DNA of 64,000 nt from Pascua guehoae (Eukaryota; Basidiomycota; Tremellomycetes; Trichosporonales; Trichosporonaceae), in NCBI GenBank assembly GCA_001600415.1, contig BCJX01000018.1, positions 266,984-330,983 of the forward strand, read 5' to 3'. A program made the position numbers and the translations under genes. Positions 47,494 through 58,929 of the stretch are shown here, piece after piece (position 1 is the first letter of the stretch; each line of letters begins with the position of its first letter). The notes below the pieces were generated by a model, which did no database searches, was not told where the DNA came from, and was given only the letters and a program-made list of their open reading frames with translations.

Positions 47494-49749
47494 CTAGACG
47501 ACTCTTGCGAGCCAAAACTCTGCGGCCTCCTCTGTCCCCTCACCCACGACCGGATGGCGCCAGGGCACATCGCGTCCGCCGCGCCACGCCTCGCCAAATG
47601 CCCCGATGCCAGTGTCAGTGATGACGGCGGGGAACATGCCCATGTGGATGGGGACGGTGGAGTTGGTGTCGACGCGCGGGTGGGTGGTGAGGACGGTGAC
47701 GTTGAATACGGGGCCGTCAAAGTGTGTAAACACGAGGCGGGAGCCAAAGTAGGCGCCCGTATCGCCGACAAACATGGGCGCGGACGTGTTGAGAATGTTG
47801 GCGTACGAGCGGATAAATGCGAGTTCGTCGGGGTTGAGTGCGTCCTCGGCGGGTTGGATGCGGACGTCGCCGTACGCTGCGTCCGTATAGGTTCCGGGGA
47901 TGGCGTGCCAGCCCGTGGGCGGCGGGGCCGGGTTGGTCGGGAGGGGCGTGCCCGTGTGATCGTGGAGTTTGACGAGATAGTGGGCGAGGCGCCTCTCCCA
48001 GTCGATGGGTGGGAGGCAGAGGAGGGCATCGATGATGCGGAAGATGATGTACATGTTGAACGGGTCCCCAATGACGCCCGCATTGCCCAGTGTGGATATC
48101 CCCAGCCCGAGCTCGGGGAGGCGCACCACCTGCGTCATGTGGCCCGGCACATTGCCGCCGTGGAGCAGGAGCCTGTGCCCGCGATAGCTCGTGATCGTCT
48201 GCGCGAACCCGTACGTCGTCACGGGGGCCATTTCGGGGAACAGCCCCTCGTCAATGACATGCCGCGCATGCTCGGCGGCCTCGACCACGGCGCGTGGCAG
48301 GACACGCGGGGCAAGCAGCTCACGTAGCCACAAGCCCATGTCGCGCGCGCTCGCCACCAGCCCCGCCGACCCGGCGAGGAATAGGTTGGGCGTGTCTCTC
48401 AAGAACGCAATCGGCTCCAGGTCCCCGACACAGCTGTGCGGCATGCGGAACGCAGTCGGCGACCCCGACCCAGCCACAGCCAGCGCCGCAGAGCACGCCT
48501 CAACGTCCAGCGGCAGCGCAGGCGCGTACCCGTCACTCCAGTGGCCGGACCCACGCGCCGCCGTCCAGTTGTATGTCGCATTCATCCCAAGCGGCGACAA
48601 GATGTGCTCCCCGACATAGTCGGCAAAGGGCAAGCCGCTCGCGTGCTCCACCAGACGCGCAGCGACGACATAGTGGATGTTGCTGTACTGGATCGCGCCG
48701 CGGATCCCCGTCGACGCGCGCAGGTGACGCATCTTGGCGAGCGTCAGGGGCACCGGGCCGGGTTTGACGCTGTAGTCGTGCGATGGTAGGCCAGAGTACA
48801 TTGCTGCGGGTTAGCGCTGGCGTGAGGGTACAGTTGTTGCTGGCAGGGCACAGTTGTTAAAGTACAGCTGTATGAGTACGACTCTCGAGCTCTGAGCAGG
48901 ATACTGCTGTTGCTTATGCAGTTGCGATCAAGTTGCGATTACAAAGCAGTTGGAGACAGACCCAAGCTGCAACACTGGCTGTGACGTTGGCTGTGACGGT
49001 AGCTCTGACATGCGGCGACCTCGAGTCGCCACGTAATGCCCAGCCCGCTCGTGTCCCCACAGCTGACTGGACGCAGCTGCAACTCGACAAAGCCACATCA
49101 GCCCCATACCAAACCGACATCAACTCGCCAATCCCAACCCCACCGTCACAACCACTGCAGACACGATCACAACCACACTCACAGAGCAAGTCCCTAACCT
49201 CGACATGGTCCGACATGTACTCATCCCTCAGCTTCCACTCGTCGCCCGGAATCACATCCCTGATCTTGGTATCGTACCCCAACCGCTGTCCGTCGGGCAG
49301 CACCGTGCCATTGTGGACGAGCAGTCCCACCGCGAGAGCCGTGAACAGCTTTGAATTGGACGCGATCGCGAACAGTGTCTACAAGTGAGCCCCCAGTGCA
49401 GTTACTGCGCCCCCATTCTCAGTCCTTGGGTCGACAGTCGACCCCGACCGCGACTCACATCTTGATCGACCGCATCCCCCGCGGCCGTCGCGTCCCCAAA
49501 CGTCAGGACCTCGGTATGCCATCCGTCCTCGTCCCCTTCGTCATCCATGTTCCCCGCAGTGTACGCATCCATAAACGCCGGCGAGGCGACGACCGACACG
49601 GCCAGCCCGGGCACTCCCCACTGGGCGCGCGCCGCCTCGATCCCCTGGGCCGTCTCGGCATCGACGAGCGGGCGGGGCGCCGGATGTGGGCGTGGATAAG
49701 GGGACGCGGCGAGGAGGACCTGTGCGACGTGTGTGAGCCGTGTCCACAT
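47494..49749 (-). CDS. Beta-lactamase-fold serine hydrolase (class C/LACTB-like)
   Basis: Serine hydrolase of the beta-lactamase/penicillin-binding transpeptidase fold; substrate unknown. Exons 49749-49459, 49378-49183 and 48803-47494 fit phase, for 598 aa. Exon 1 carries AARAQWGVPGLAVSVV. The catalytic SxxK is in exon 2 (FAIASNSKLFTA). Splicing to exon 3 builds VRDLLSMYSGLPSHD, the block that follows SxxK in this family. A tyrosine motif is present (YSNIHYVVAARLVE, YxN type), and a histidine-glycine motif HGGNVPGH sits where the third motif is expected. The start at 49749 (MWTRLTHVAQVLLAAS) gives a weakly hydrophobic N-terminus that may be a signal sequence. The long C-terminal region (about 150 aa) forms a beta-rich extension. 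The last codons have an imperfect tandem duplication beyond the stop. Confidence 0.9.
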
Positions 49750-50426
49750 GTGAGTGTGTGTGAGTTCTGGAGTATGCGATGAGTACGGTGGTGGATGGGG
49801 AGATTGGGGGCAAGGACGGCATCGAGCACGATAAGCAATAAGGGGGGAGAAGGGGGGGATGGCGAATGCCCGTCGGGGACCGGCACTCTCTCCATCGTCG
49901 ATACGACCCGCGCGCCACTCCACCTCCTTTACCGACCTGCATGGACGGGCATTTGTCCCATCAATCCATTAGCCCAGCCCAGACGTCACGCGACACTCTT
50001 CATCTCGCCACCTCCCTCTTCCCCTGGTGTCGGAGCAGATGACCCTCGCTGGCTCGCGAGTATCCCGACGGTCAACATGGAACAGATGACCTCGCTATCC
50101 TCGGTGCAATCCTGTAAACGAGTACCGATCAAGCAAAGGGTCCTTTGTCCGTCTGGATCTCGTATTTGTTGACAAAAGGGTGAGAGGGTGGCGATTGCGG
50201 CATGCGATTCCGTCCATGGCGGTATGACCTATAGGTGGTACCCTGATTGGTCTGACTCCCGTGCACTGCCGTCGCCAGCCGAGAGACCGACCGTTGCATT
50301 CTTGCTTGGGCCGACTGGTTCGTGGTTGTGAGCTATATTTGCACTCATTGGAAATGAGACTAGGATAACGCTCTGCACAATATGCTGCTGCTGCAGCACT
50401 ACAGCACCTGGCGCCGGTGTTCAACA
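49750..50426. other. Intergenic, nothing recognised
   Basis: 5' flank of the serine hydrolase gene up to tRNA-Ser(CGA). No gene is recognised. Confidence 0.45.
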
Positions 50427-50507
50427 GGCAACGTGGCGGAGTGGTTAACGCGGTTGACTCGAAATCAACTTCCTTCGGGAGCACATGTTCGAATCATGTC
50501 GTTGTCG
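50427..50507 (+). tRNA. tRNA-Ser(CGA), no intron
   Basis: Acceptor GGCAACG/CGTTGTC, G73, anticodon arm GTTGA CTCGAAA TCAAC with anticodon CGA, variable arm TTCCTTCGGGAG, T-arm ACATG TTCGAAT CATGT. With the tRNA-Ser(TGA) at 45442-45536 it forms a close pair differing mainly in anticodon, acceptor and T-stem. It is the only tRNA gene in the window without an intron. Confidence 0.93.
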
Positions 50508-50896
50508 AGTGATCTTCACTTTTTCGGTGTGCGCAGGACCGTGCCGGACCTTGGACTTGCTGGCCTGGGTGGCTAGGTCGTCTCGTTCGACATGACGACT
50601 TTGTCAGACCGACTCACCTCCAATCAGTGTCGGTAGTTGGCAACAATCGACGCGCTCAAGAATTCGTTTCATTGCTGGAGCTGGGCGCCCTCCTCACAAC
50701 ACATTCTATGAAGGTGCCTCCATTCGCTATTGTCACTAGCGCTCGCCTGGAGCAATGAAGGTGATATCCGGCTTGCGCGGCCAAACACCGCATCTATGAA
50801 CCATGCATGTTGACCTGTGTGATATGAATCTTCTCTATCAGACTTCCTATGCGTCTATGCGTCCATCGAGGCCCCATATCGAACCCCACGCGGGCC
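50508..50896. other. Intergenic, nothing recognised
   Basis: Between tRNA-Ser(CGA) and the 3' end of the histidinol phosphatase gene. Nothing recognised. Confidence 0.45.
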
Positions 50897-52594
50897 TCAC
50901 TTACTCTCCGCATTCGCCCTCTCCAACACTCCCCAAAACGCATCCTCCTCCCACTCCTCGACTGCACGCGCGACGACACGGCCGCGGGGGCCGACGGGCT
51001 TGTCGCCCTTCTGTGCCTCGGCGGCGGGGACGAGGTGCCACACGGTGCGCACGCCCTCGGACACGAGGTAGTCGCGCATCGGGGCGTAGTTGAGCCCCAC
51101 GTAAGAGACGCCGTGCGAGTCGTCCGAGAGGCAGAGGCGGCCGTTGAGGGAGAGGATTAGCTGGGGTCAGCGTGTGGGCTGGTGGGAGGCGGGGTGCGTT
51201 GGGGTTGGGGGGGGGGGGGACAAGAATGGACGCCAGGTGGTTCTAGCGTGTCCCACTGGTACTCCCTGGGGACAGAATGGAGATACCAAAGTCAATGGGG
51301 CGAAAAGCCTTGTGACCACGGACGTGGAAGCGCAGAGCAGAAGAGGGTGTTGCACCAAAGGGAGGATGATTGGTAGTCATCATCATGAAGGATGACGGAG
51401 CACCGCAAAGGATGAAGGAGCCGAGGAATGGTGATGACGTTTGGTCGGCGAGCGGTTCAACCGGCAGCCAGTAGTGTAGGATCCGAGGCGGAGCGCCTAG
51501 CACGCAGCACGTAGCATGACAGAATGGCAGCCTCCAGGTCCAAACCTCTACTCACTCTCAACACGTCCCTGCTGGGGTAGCTCGTGCTCCACCCCTTCCT
51601 AATCGCCGCGGCGTTGGCCTCAAAGAGCGCCCCGTACCCGACGGCATAGCGGACGTTGCGCTCTACGCGCTCCCACACGCTGTCCATGTTCTTGAGGCTC
51701 CTATCGGGTGTCCAGAGGAGGCACAGGTCAAAGTGGCCCACGACCTCTGGCTGGTGGGCGGTGAGGAGCTCGTACTGGGCGTCGAGGTATGCTTCGAGAA
51801 AGGGCCGCAGCTCGTCGTCGCTGGGCACGTATCCGGGTGCGAGGCGCGGGTCGTCGTCGGGGGTGAGCGAGACGAGCACCAGTTGGCCCCCCGGAGTCCG
51901 AGTCATGGTTGCCTTGGGCGCCTGGGCCGGGGGGAGAGACACATCGCGGACCGCCCGGAGCCAGGTGGGGCGGTCAAAGTCGATGCTCACGCCGCCCACG
52001 TGGTGCACGCTCCCGACCACATAGTCAATCTCGGGGTGCCGGGAGAGTAACGAGCCGAGACCCGTCGAGTCAAGCGGGGAGATGAAGTCGGACTCGATGC
52101 CGAGGAGCAGCTTCAGAGGCGAGTCTGGCGGGAGAGACGAGCGCAGGCGGGCGGCTTCGACGAGGAAGGCTGCGTAGGCCGTCTCGAGGTCGGTGGGTGT
52201 GAGGTCAGACTGTGGTTAGCGGGCGGGCGGGGGAAGGGGGTTCGGAAGGGGGAGGGCGGGGTCCGCATTGGAGGAGGCAAGGTGCTTGTGAGAGGACAAC
52301 CAGCTGTGAGGAACCATGGGCTCATGCACCCTTGACCAGAGCCTTTGCTATGCATGTCCGCTCGTCCTCTGCCTGATTCTTGGTCATGGCGTGGCTCGAC
52401 AACACTCTCCGCAACCCTGTTGACCCCCGACTCACCTCCTCGGGGAACAAGTCTTGCTCGCGGTATCGCGGCGCATGCTCGCTGAGCCCAAACACCGTAA
52501 AGCCCTTGCGCGCGGCCTCGGCGACGACTTCTGCGAGGCTGTCCTTTGCGTGCCGGCAGAACTGGCCCGAGTGTGAGTGGTGTGAGTGGGGCAT
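50897..52594 (-). CDS. HIS2: Histidinol-phosphatase (PHP family)
   Basis: Dephosphorylates L-histidinol phosphate in histidine biosynthesis. Exons 52594-52436, 52209-51556 and 51160-50897 fit phase 0 at every junction, for 358 aa, near the yeast length. PHP-domain metal ligands are visible: MPHSHHSHSGQFCRHA at the N-terminus, GFTVFGLSEHAPR, LLGIESDFI, DYVVGSVHHVGGV, EVVGHFDLCLLW, FEANAAAIRKGW and LCLSDDSHG near the end. The short start MPHSHHSHSG is normal for the family. The gene is divergent from the Rad51-paralog gene, with 181 bp between start codons, so a shared promoter is likely. Intron 2 (395 nt) is long and includes a G11 run. Confidence 0.95.
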
Positions 52595-52775
52595 GGTGGG
52601 TGGAGAATGGTGCAAGACGGAGAGTGGGCGTCGACAAAGTCCTCCTCTGTGGGTGGTCATTTCTGAAAATGGCGACCTGTTCGGTCCGGAGTGGCCGATT
52701 TGTTTGTCTCCAACAACCACCCACTTTACAATCCCACCCACCACACAACACGGCATGTAGCTTTCCCTTCGACCC
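52595..52775. promoter_or_regulatory. Bidirectional promoter between HIS2 and RAD57-like gene
   Basis: Only 181 bp separate the two divergent start codons. GTGGGTGG at 52651-52658 is answered by CCACCCAC at 52727-52734 and again near 52736, giving an approximate inverted arrangement. No TGACTC Gcn4-type site is present, which is notable for a histidine gene. Confidence 0.5.
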
Positions 52776-54843
52776 ATGTCGTTTGCGTCGTTTCCACTCG
52801 ACACGCTCGGCCTCAAGCCTGCCCACATCGCGGCAGCCAAGCGCGGTACGTGCATGCATGCATCCGCACACCTCGCGTTGCCGCCCGGTCGCGCCGTGTC
52901 CTGTCCCCAGCTTCCACCCTTCCCCGACGTGCGCTGATGCCCAGCCGGCCTCGCCACCGCCGCCGACGTCCTCCTCGCCGCGCCCGCGGACCTTGCGCGC
53001 CGCCTACGAACTGGCCACGGTCCGGGACCAGCTGCGGGACAGGCGGCCCACGACCTCGTGCGCGCGGTCAGCACCGCGCTCGTGCCCAAGTCCCATACGC
53101 TTGCCGAGCTCTCGCCGACGCCGACGGTCAGGACGGGCGATGCCGCTCTCGATGCGGCGCTCGGGGGCGGGATACGTGTGGGCGCCATTACCGAGCTCGT
53201 TGGTGAGAGGTGCGTACGGGTACGGAGAGGGAGACTGCGGAAAACACTGCCAGTTGTGTCGGGTTGGGCGGAACGCATCGGTGCTGAGGGTCGCGCGGGG
53301 TCTGAAGTGCTGCCGTGGTGGCGGCCACGACGCTGGACAAGGATGGAAGATACGAGTAGAGAGCAAGGTGGGACTACCTTCATGTCCTGCCTCAACATAC
53401 GCGACAATGGGGGGCGCCGCACACAGCAATGCCGTTGTCCGTGTTGAACAGCAGTATCTACCGAGCATTCAAGCCCCCGGACTGGTTCCTACAGCCTCCT
53501 TCGTCGCCTTGCTACGACCTCTTTCGTTGCTATCGACTGACCTCAGTGCCTCTGGCAAGTCACACCTCACGCTCGCACTCGCGCTCGCAGCCCAGCTCCC
53601 CTCGCTCTCGACCGACCCTGGCGGCGCAGTCGTCCTAACCTCAGAGCGCGTTCTAGCAACGGGCCGGCTGGTGGAGCTCGCGCGCGCGCTGCTTGCACGC
53701 ACCGGGGAGACGGTACGGCTAAACGACCTGCTCGACAATGTGCACACGAGCCGTGTCGCGGACATTGACGCACTCGAGCACGCGCTCACGTTTGTGGTAC
53801 CGCCCATGCTCGAGGCGCGGCGAGGAGATGCGTTTTCGCCCCTGCTGGGGCAGTTGAGAGACGAGGAAGCAAGTCGGGATGGACGACCAGGAGGAGAGGG
53901 AGATCCATCATCTCGCGAAGCACAGCATGCACCAGAACCAGGAGCGGGGCGACAAGCACCCGCGCGGGGCCACAAGCCAATCCGCATCCTCATCCTCGAC
54001 TCGCTCACGGCACTCCTCCGCGGCGAGACGGAGCGGTCGACAGCGGGCCTGGCCCAGCGCTCGCGGCACCTGTGCAACGTCGCCGACAAGCTCAAGGCGC
54101 TCGCGCTCGAGCACAGCCTGGCGGTCGTGGTGGTCAACCAGGTCTCTGACGTGTTTGCCGACTCGACCGCGCCGCTCGGCTCGCAGCTGAGCGACGGCGG
54201 CCTCCCCCGCCCATTACCGCCCATGACGTACGCGATCCAGGCGCGGCACTTTTCGGGCCAGAGCCCCGGCGTCGCCAAAGAGGCGAGCCTGGGCATCGTG
54301 TGGGCCAACGCTGTCAGTACGCGCATCATGCTTGCGCGGACGGGGCGCCGGCGGCTCCTCACCCTCGACGACGTGGTGCGCGGCAAGCAGAAGCGGCAGC
54401 GGACCTCCTCAAACGGCACGCCGAACCAAGAATCACCAGCAGGAGAAGAAGACACACCCCCGCCCCTCGGCCTCGAACTCGACGCCGCAAAGGCCACGCT
54501 CATACGCCGCTTCCACGTCGTCTTCTCCCCGCTCGCGCCCCCCGCCATGCTCGACTACATCATCACCCCGAGCGGCGTCCACGCCCTCCCGGGCACATAC
54601 CGCGTCCTCGACCTGGGTCCCGCGATACGCAAGCGCGATGCGCGCCTCAGAGACGCACGCAGAGCAGCCGCCGAGGCGGGCCGCGCGGGTGGTCCCATCG
54701 ACGCGCCTCCGAGTACACAGATGCCGACGGCGACGCAGGACGACGACGACGTGTTTGACGACCTCGGCGACATGCCCCCAGAGTTCTGGGAGGGCGTAGA
54801 GTATTCCCCCGCCGAGCCGCTGGCTGTCGGCGTCGTCGAGTAG
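52776..54843 (+). CDS. RAD57: Rad51 paralog, RAD57/XRCC3 type
   Basis: RecA-fold ATPase assisting Rad51 in homologous recombination. Exons 52776-52845, 52945-53209 and 53547-54843 fit phase, for 543 aa. The N-terminus (LDTLGLKPAHIAAAKRAGL-TAADVLLAAPADLARRL) is the helical DNA-binding-type region of Rad51 paralogs. The core begins with GDAALDAALGGGIRVGAITELVGE. The intron then falls inside the Walker A motif, which reads GESASGKSHLTL after splicing. Walker B is IRILILDSLTALLRGE. VVVVNQVSDVF is the conserved strand after it, and GIVWANAVSTRIML matches the RAD57/XRCC3 C-terminal core. An insertion of about 60 residues (DEEASRDGRPGGEGDPSS) lies between the core blocks, and the C-terminus is acidic (DDDDVFDDLGDMPPEFWE). 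A competing donor at 53203 breaks the frame, so 53209 is preferred. RAD57 versus XRCC3 orthology needs a tree. Confidence 0.92.
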
Positions 54844-55504
54844 CGTGGCGGTGCCAGCGAGGTGGGAGTGGGGCTAGCTGGCGCGGTAGGATGACAGAAG
54901 GGCGGCGGCGTAGGAGAGAGGCAGGGAGAGGTGCATAGCAGTAGAGGGGCTTGGAGTGTGCCAGCAGTTCGTGTATATGCAGCCTGTAATCAACCAACGG
55001 CGGGGTCGGTATGGTGACCTGTTCATCATGCCGCATGGCCAAGGAGCACCTTGGACTTGTGTACGCCAAGGCCGCACCCGGTCACGTTTCCCAATGTGCA
55101 CCGCGTTTCACCTCAACGATGCTCGTCCGGTTCTAATCACCCGCTAGGTAAATGTACTTGACACTGAACCACCCAATGCTCTAGAAACATATCCGACGGC
55201 AAGAGTATACTCTCCTGACCCAGCTCGCTGACACCGGTCCTTGCGACGGCAGGGCGCGCGGGAAGAGGATCGCGAGCCCCTCCCGAGCGATTCCGAGCGA
55301 CGGACACAATTCTTAAAGACTGTGTCCTGCTTCGTTGTCGTAGCACATCCCACTGCCCAGCAGACGCATGGTCGGTCTCAGCGGAAGTTAGCCACAGTCG
55401 CTGCGCTCGGTCGAGCATAAACTAATATGGATACAGGTATACGAGTCAGAGTCTCTATGTCGCAGCTCGCACGTGCGAGTACTGCGGTCTGTATAAGCCC
55501 ATCG
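54844..55504. other. Convergent intergenic region
   Basis: 3' ends of the Rad51-paralog gene (+) and the mannosyltransferase gene (-). No gene is recognised. Confidence 0.5.
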
Positions 55505-55882
55505 CTACCAGCCGCCGACACGGCCGCCCTCTTCAAAGAAGGCGTCCTCGAAGCCGTCAAACGGCCGGCCCTCGAGCTCGCCGACGGGGATGAGGAGGGG
55601 CTTTTGGGCCTCGCGTTCGGCGGCGGTCAGGTCTTCTTGGGCCGTCGAGTGCATGTCGAGCTTGAGGCACATGCCGCGGTGGCCGAAATGGACCCACATG
55701 TGGGCATAGTCGAGTGAGCGCTGGTCGTAGGCGTCCTCCTTCATGCGCATGACGTGTGTGAAGACGTGGCCGCGCTCGACGCCGCCGCCGAGGTGTTTCA
55801 AGAGGTTGGAGTGGACAAAGAGCGGTGAGGGTGTGGGGGTCGTGAGGTCGTATTGGAGCGTGGTGCTGGATGTCAGTGGGGT

Positions 55883-55919
<37 letters not shown>

Positions 55920-57654
55920 GGGTCACCTGGAAGCGATGAACAGGAGGAGGAATGGGTTGCAAGGAAATTCAGGAGAGCGGGGGAGGGTGTCCAGATGGTT
56001 ATCGCCAGGCGCGCCAGGGTGAAGGGAGCGCCACCAACTGGGCGCGCAACCCCTCTGCCTCTAGAAGATGACAATGCGAGGACACGTAGAGATCGACGAG
56101 GGATAAACAGAGATCGGCATTGTGACTGTCGATGCCCACACTGCCACAACCATACTCACTGGCCACAAAAGTTTCCATTATCCTTTTCGTCCAAAAACCC
56201 AAGCGCGCTCATCCACCTGGGCGCGGGCGTATAGTCGAGGCCGAGGATACGGAATCCCCAGCGGAACGTGTCCTTGTCGCCGCCGCACATGTGGAACCAA
56301 AAGTCGCGGTGGGCCTGCATCCCTGCCGCGAGCCAGAGGGCGGCGAGGTTGAGCCCGTCGTTGCCCGCCTTGTCAATGACAATCTGGCCCGACTCGAATG
56401 TAAACTGGTCCAGGTTGCAGGGCTCGCCGACGAGGCGCCAGATGGCATTGTCCGGGTGGTCCTTGCTCAGGTCTGGCCAGAAGGCTGCGCGGCCGCCAGA
56501 AATGTACCGGGGTGCCTCGAAGAGAGAGTCGACGGGGCGGAGGGGGATGTTGTCAGAGTCGAGGTAGACGAGCTCGGTGAATGAGGATTGGATCATGGCG
56601 ACGCCCTTGATTTGCCAGTTCTTCCACACGCCCGATACCTTGCCGACGCCTCGGGCCTGGGTGTCAGCGGGGAGTACGGACGAGTCGGTGGTCGTTGAAA
56701 GAGGTCACTGGGGAGGGCTGTGGACATGGGGGAGGGGCGGGAAAGGGAGAAGAAGAGTGTGGGAGGACAAACGGATGGAAAGGGGGGAGGACAGGTCAAA
56801 AGAAGAGATAAGAGGAAGGAAGGAGGCCAGTGGAAAGAGGAGGGAAGGAGAAAAGGAGGGCACGACGTCGGAGGCGCAAGAGCGAGCAAGCCGCGACACG
56901 GAGCCAGTGACCACCTTGCTTGTTCCCACCGCTGCGTGAACGCCCCAGACCTTTGCGCCACCCGCCCACGCCGGTCACTCACCTGCACAATCTTGCCGCC
57001 GAGGGCCTCAATCTCGCGCCGCTGCTTGCTATCCTTGAGCTCGTCCTCGTAGTGGAACACCTCGATGGGGAGCGTGTTCCCCACGCGCTTGAGGTGGCGG
57101 AGCACCGTGATGAGGCGGAGTGTCGTGTCCTGGTATCCAGCATCAGCATCAGCATCGGGGTTCGAGCATGATGGCCGTGTACCCACCTGGTTACCGCCCG
57201 TGAGGACGATACCGCGCTTGGTCTTTCCCTGGGGCTGGACGACCCGCTCGCCCTGCCTAATATGCTCCGCGATCCAGTCGACGAGCTGTTGCCTGCGCAT
57301 CCGAATCTCGTCGGGGCCGACCTGGTCGCGCCAGAAGGGCCCGTCGCCATTCAGCTGGTCGGGGTTGACGAGCTTATCGGCCAGGCGCGGCGGGCACTGT
57401 TCGTGGTTTGCGGCAATGGCGTCCTGGTGGCTCTGGGCGGGGCGCGCGAGCCATGCATCGAGGCGTTCAGTGAGCGGCGCCAGTTCGGGGCGGAGGAGGG
57501 GCGACGGCACCGCACCCCCGGCCAGCCACGAGGGGACGACGTAGGGGCGTGTCGTGGGGTGGAGGCCGCCGAGGAGCGTGAGCGTCACCAGGAGGAGGAT
57601 GGTGGCGGCCAGGATCGAGAGGGGGGACAGCGGGCGGCGGAGTGGGACGAGCAT
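55505..57654 (-). CDS. Alpha-mannosyltransferase, GT71 family (MNN2/MNN1 type)
   Basis: Golgi type II membrane glycosyltransferase that probably extends mannan or O-/N-glycans. Exons 57654-57187, 57129-56983, 56656-56160 and 55865-55505 fit phase, for 490 aa. The short cytosolic basic N-terminus (MLVPLRRPLSP) is followed by a single signal anchor (LSILAATILLLVTLTLLGG). The GT71 core has GKTKRGIVLTGGNQ, LITVLRHLKRVGNTLPIEVFH, ALGGKIVQ and KGVAMIQSSFTELVYLDSDN, where DSD is the metal-binding DxD. NIPLRPVDSLFE, GQIVIDKAG, FWFHMCGGDKDTFRWGF and GHTTLQYDL follow. A signal anchor plus this core is typical of MNN2/MNN5. The intron before the last exon (294 nt) has a 36-nt G run on the plus strand, which is a C36 pyrimidine tract just upstream of the acceptor in the transcript. 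Confidence 0.94.
55883..55918. repeat. Poly(G) tract, 36 nt, in a mannosyltransferase intron
   Basis: Longest homopolymer in the window. On the coding strand it is C36, about 18 bases upstream of the CAG acceptor of the last exon. Confidence 0.9.
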
Positions 57655-58001
57655 CGTGCACGGCACGGATGCGAGCGAGTGTGGGTGATGGAGAGTGAGA
57701 TGTGTTGTATTGACAAAAGGGGTGTTGGCAGATGGATGTGCGAATGCGATGGAGGCGGTGTGAGTGGCGCTTTGGGTTTGGGCTCCAGTTGGCTGCGTTG
57801 GCCACTTCTCACAGTCACAAGTGGAATGTCGCAGTCGCACCGTCCCAAAGTCGCAGTCACATGGTGGGGGTTCTCAGGCACAAACACGACGCTTGATACG
57901 ACGCTGGGTCGATCTTTGTTGTCGGCATTCGCATGTTTGCCGTCACCCCAGGCGTCGCAGAACAACACTACTCTTGTTCGTCCTGGAACGCAAAAGGGAA
58001 A
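57655..58001. promoter_or_regulatory. Promoter side of the mannosyltransferase gene
   Basis: About 350 bp between the mannosyltransferase start and tRNA-Tyr. GTGTGAGTG-like repeats lie near the start codon. No other gene is present. Confidence 0.35.
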
Positions 58002-58094
58002 TCTCTCGACTGTGAGTCGAACACAGGACCTGCGGATAACTGATATTAGGTAACAAATTACAGTCCGACGCTCTACCAACTGAGCTATCGAGAG
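58002..58094 (-). tRNA. tRNA-Tyr(GTA), intron-containing
   Basis: Acceptor CTCTCGA/TCGAGAG has C1:G72, the eukaryotic tyrosine identity pair, and A73. The D arm is AGCTCAGTTGGTAGAGC. The anticodon GTA is preceded by CGGACT and followed by an intron of about 19 nt. The T-arm is CTGTG TTCGACT CACAG. Confidence 0.93.
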
Positions 58095-58479
58095 ATTGGT
58101 ACTTGTAGTACACTAAATCCGACTGACACGGCTTTTAAAATGTGTCACCATCATCGCGCTACAACTGTACAGGCCTGCAGCGCCTCCGAGTTGAAGTTCG
58201 AGCTCGTATTGAACAACGAAAAACTGATCCTAAGACTGAAGAATCTTATCACTCAGACTTCTCGTTCTGAAAGAGGCACAGTCGTGAGCACTAGCGGTGA
58301 AGGTCGCAATCGTACATGCTGGAGGCTACAGGACGCTTTGTCTATGGATACGCGAGTGCGAAGTCCGTAGAGGTCGGCGTTGGCGTTCTGGGCATTTTCT
58401 GGTTTTCTACAGTCTATCGTACAGGAGCGGAAGGGATAATGTACAGGGAGGAAACGAAGTGAGGACAGAGAGGAGGAGA

Positions 58480-58660
58480 GGGTTGTAGGAGAGGGTTGTA
58501 GGAGAGGATTGTAGGAGAGGAGAGGAGAGGAGAGGAGGAGAGTAGAGGGGGAGAGAAAAGAAGAGTAGAGGGTGAGGGGAAAGAAGAGGCGAGGATGAGA
58601 GGAGAGGAGAGGAGAGGAGAGGAGAGGAGAGGAGAGGAGAGGAGATGGAGGGGTTGTGGT
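58480..58660. repeat. GAGGA/GAGAGG purine microsatellite
   Basis: Long run of AGGAGAG-type repeats on the plus strand, with about nine perfect GGAGA units at 58598-58645. All frames through it are simple Ser/Leu repeats. Confidence 0.9.
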
Positions 58661-58929
58661 GTCGGCTTTGGAGGAGAGTTTGTAACGAGCGTGTTGAACG
58701 ATTGTGGTGAACAAATGTGGCGAAGAAGTTGAAGAATGAAGAAGAGGGATGGCGGTGGGGCGGGGTTGAAGGAGCGTGATGAAAGAGTGGCGAGAGGGTG
58801 TGATTGTCCGGGTGGGGAAAGAGTGTCCTGAGAGAGTGTCCTGAAGGAGCGTGAGGAGTTGGCCATTGGTTCGGACGCAGGGGCCCTGGTCGTTGCATCG
58901 TGACGGTCGTGTAGCCGTCATCGTTTCGT

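Noticed and set aside
47554..48327. 257-codon plus-strand frame
   Set aside because: Antisense of the serine hydrolase, whose catalytic motifs are on the other strand.
52546..53200. N-terminal extension of the recombinase frame starting at 52546
   Set aside because: That frame passes through the HIS2 first exon and the introns. The phase-consistent start is at 52776.
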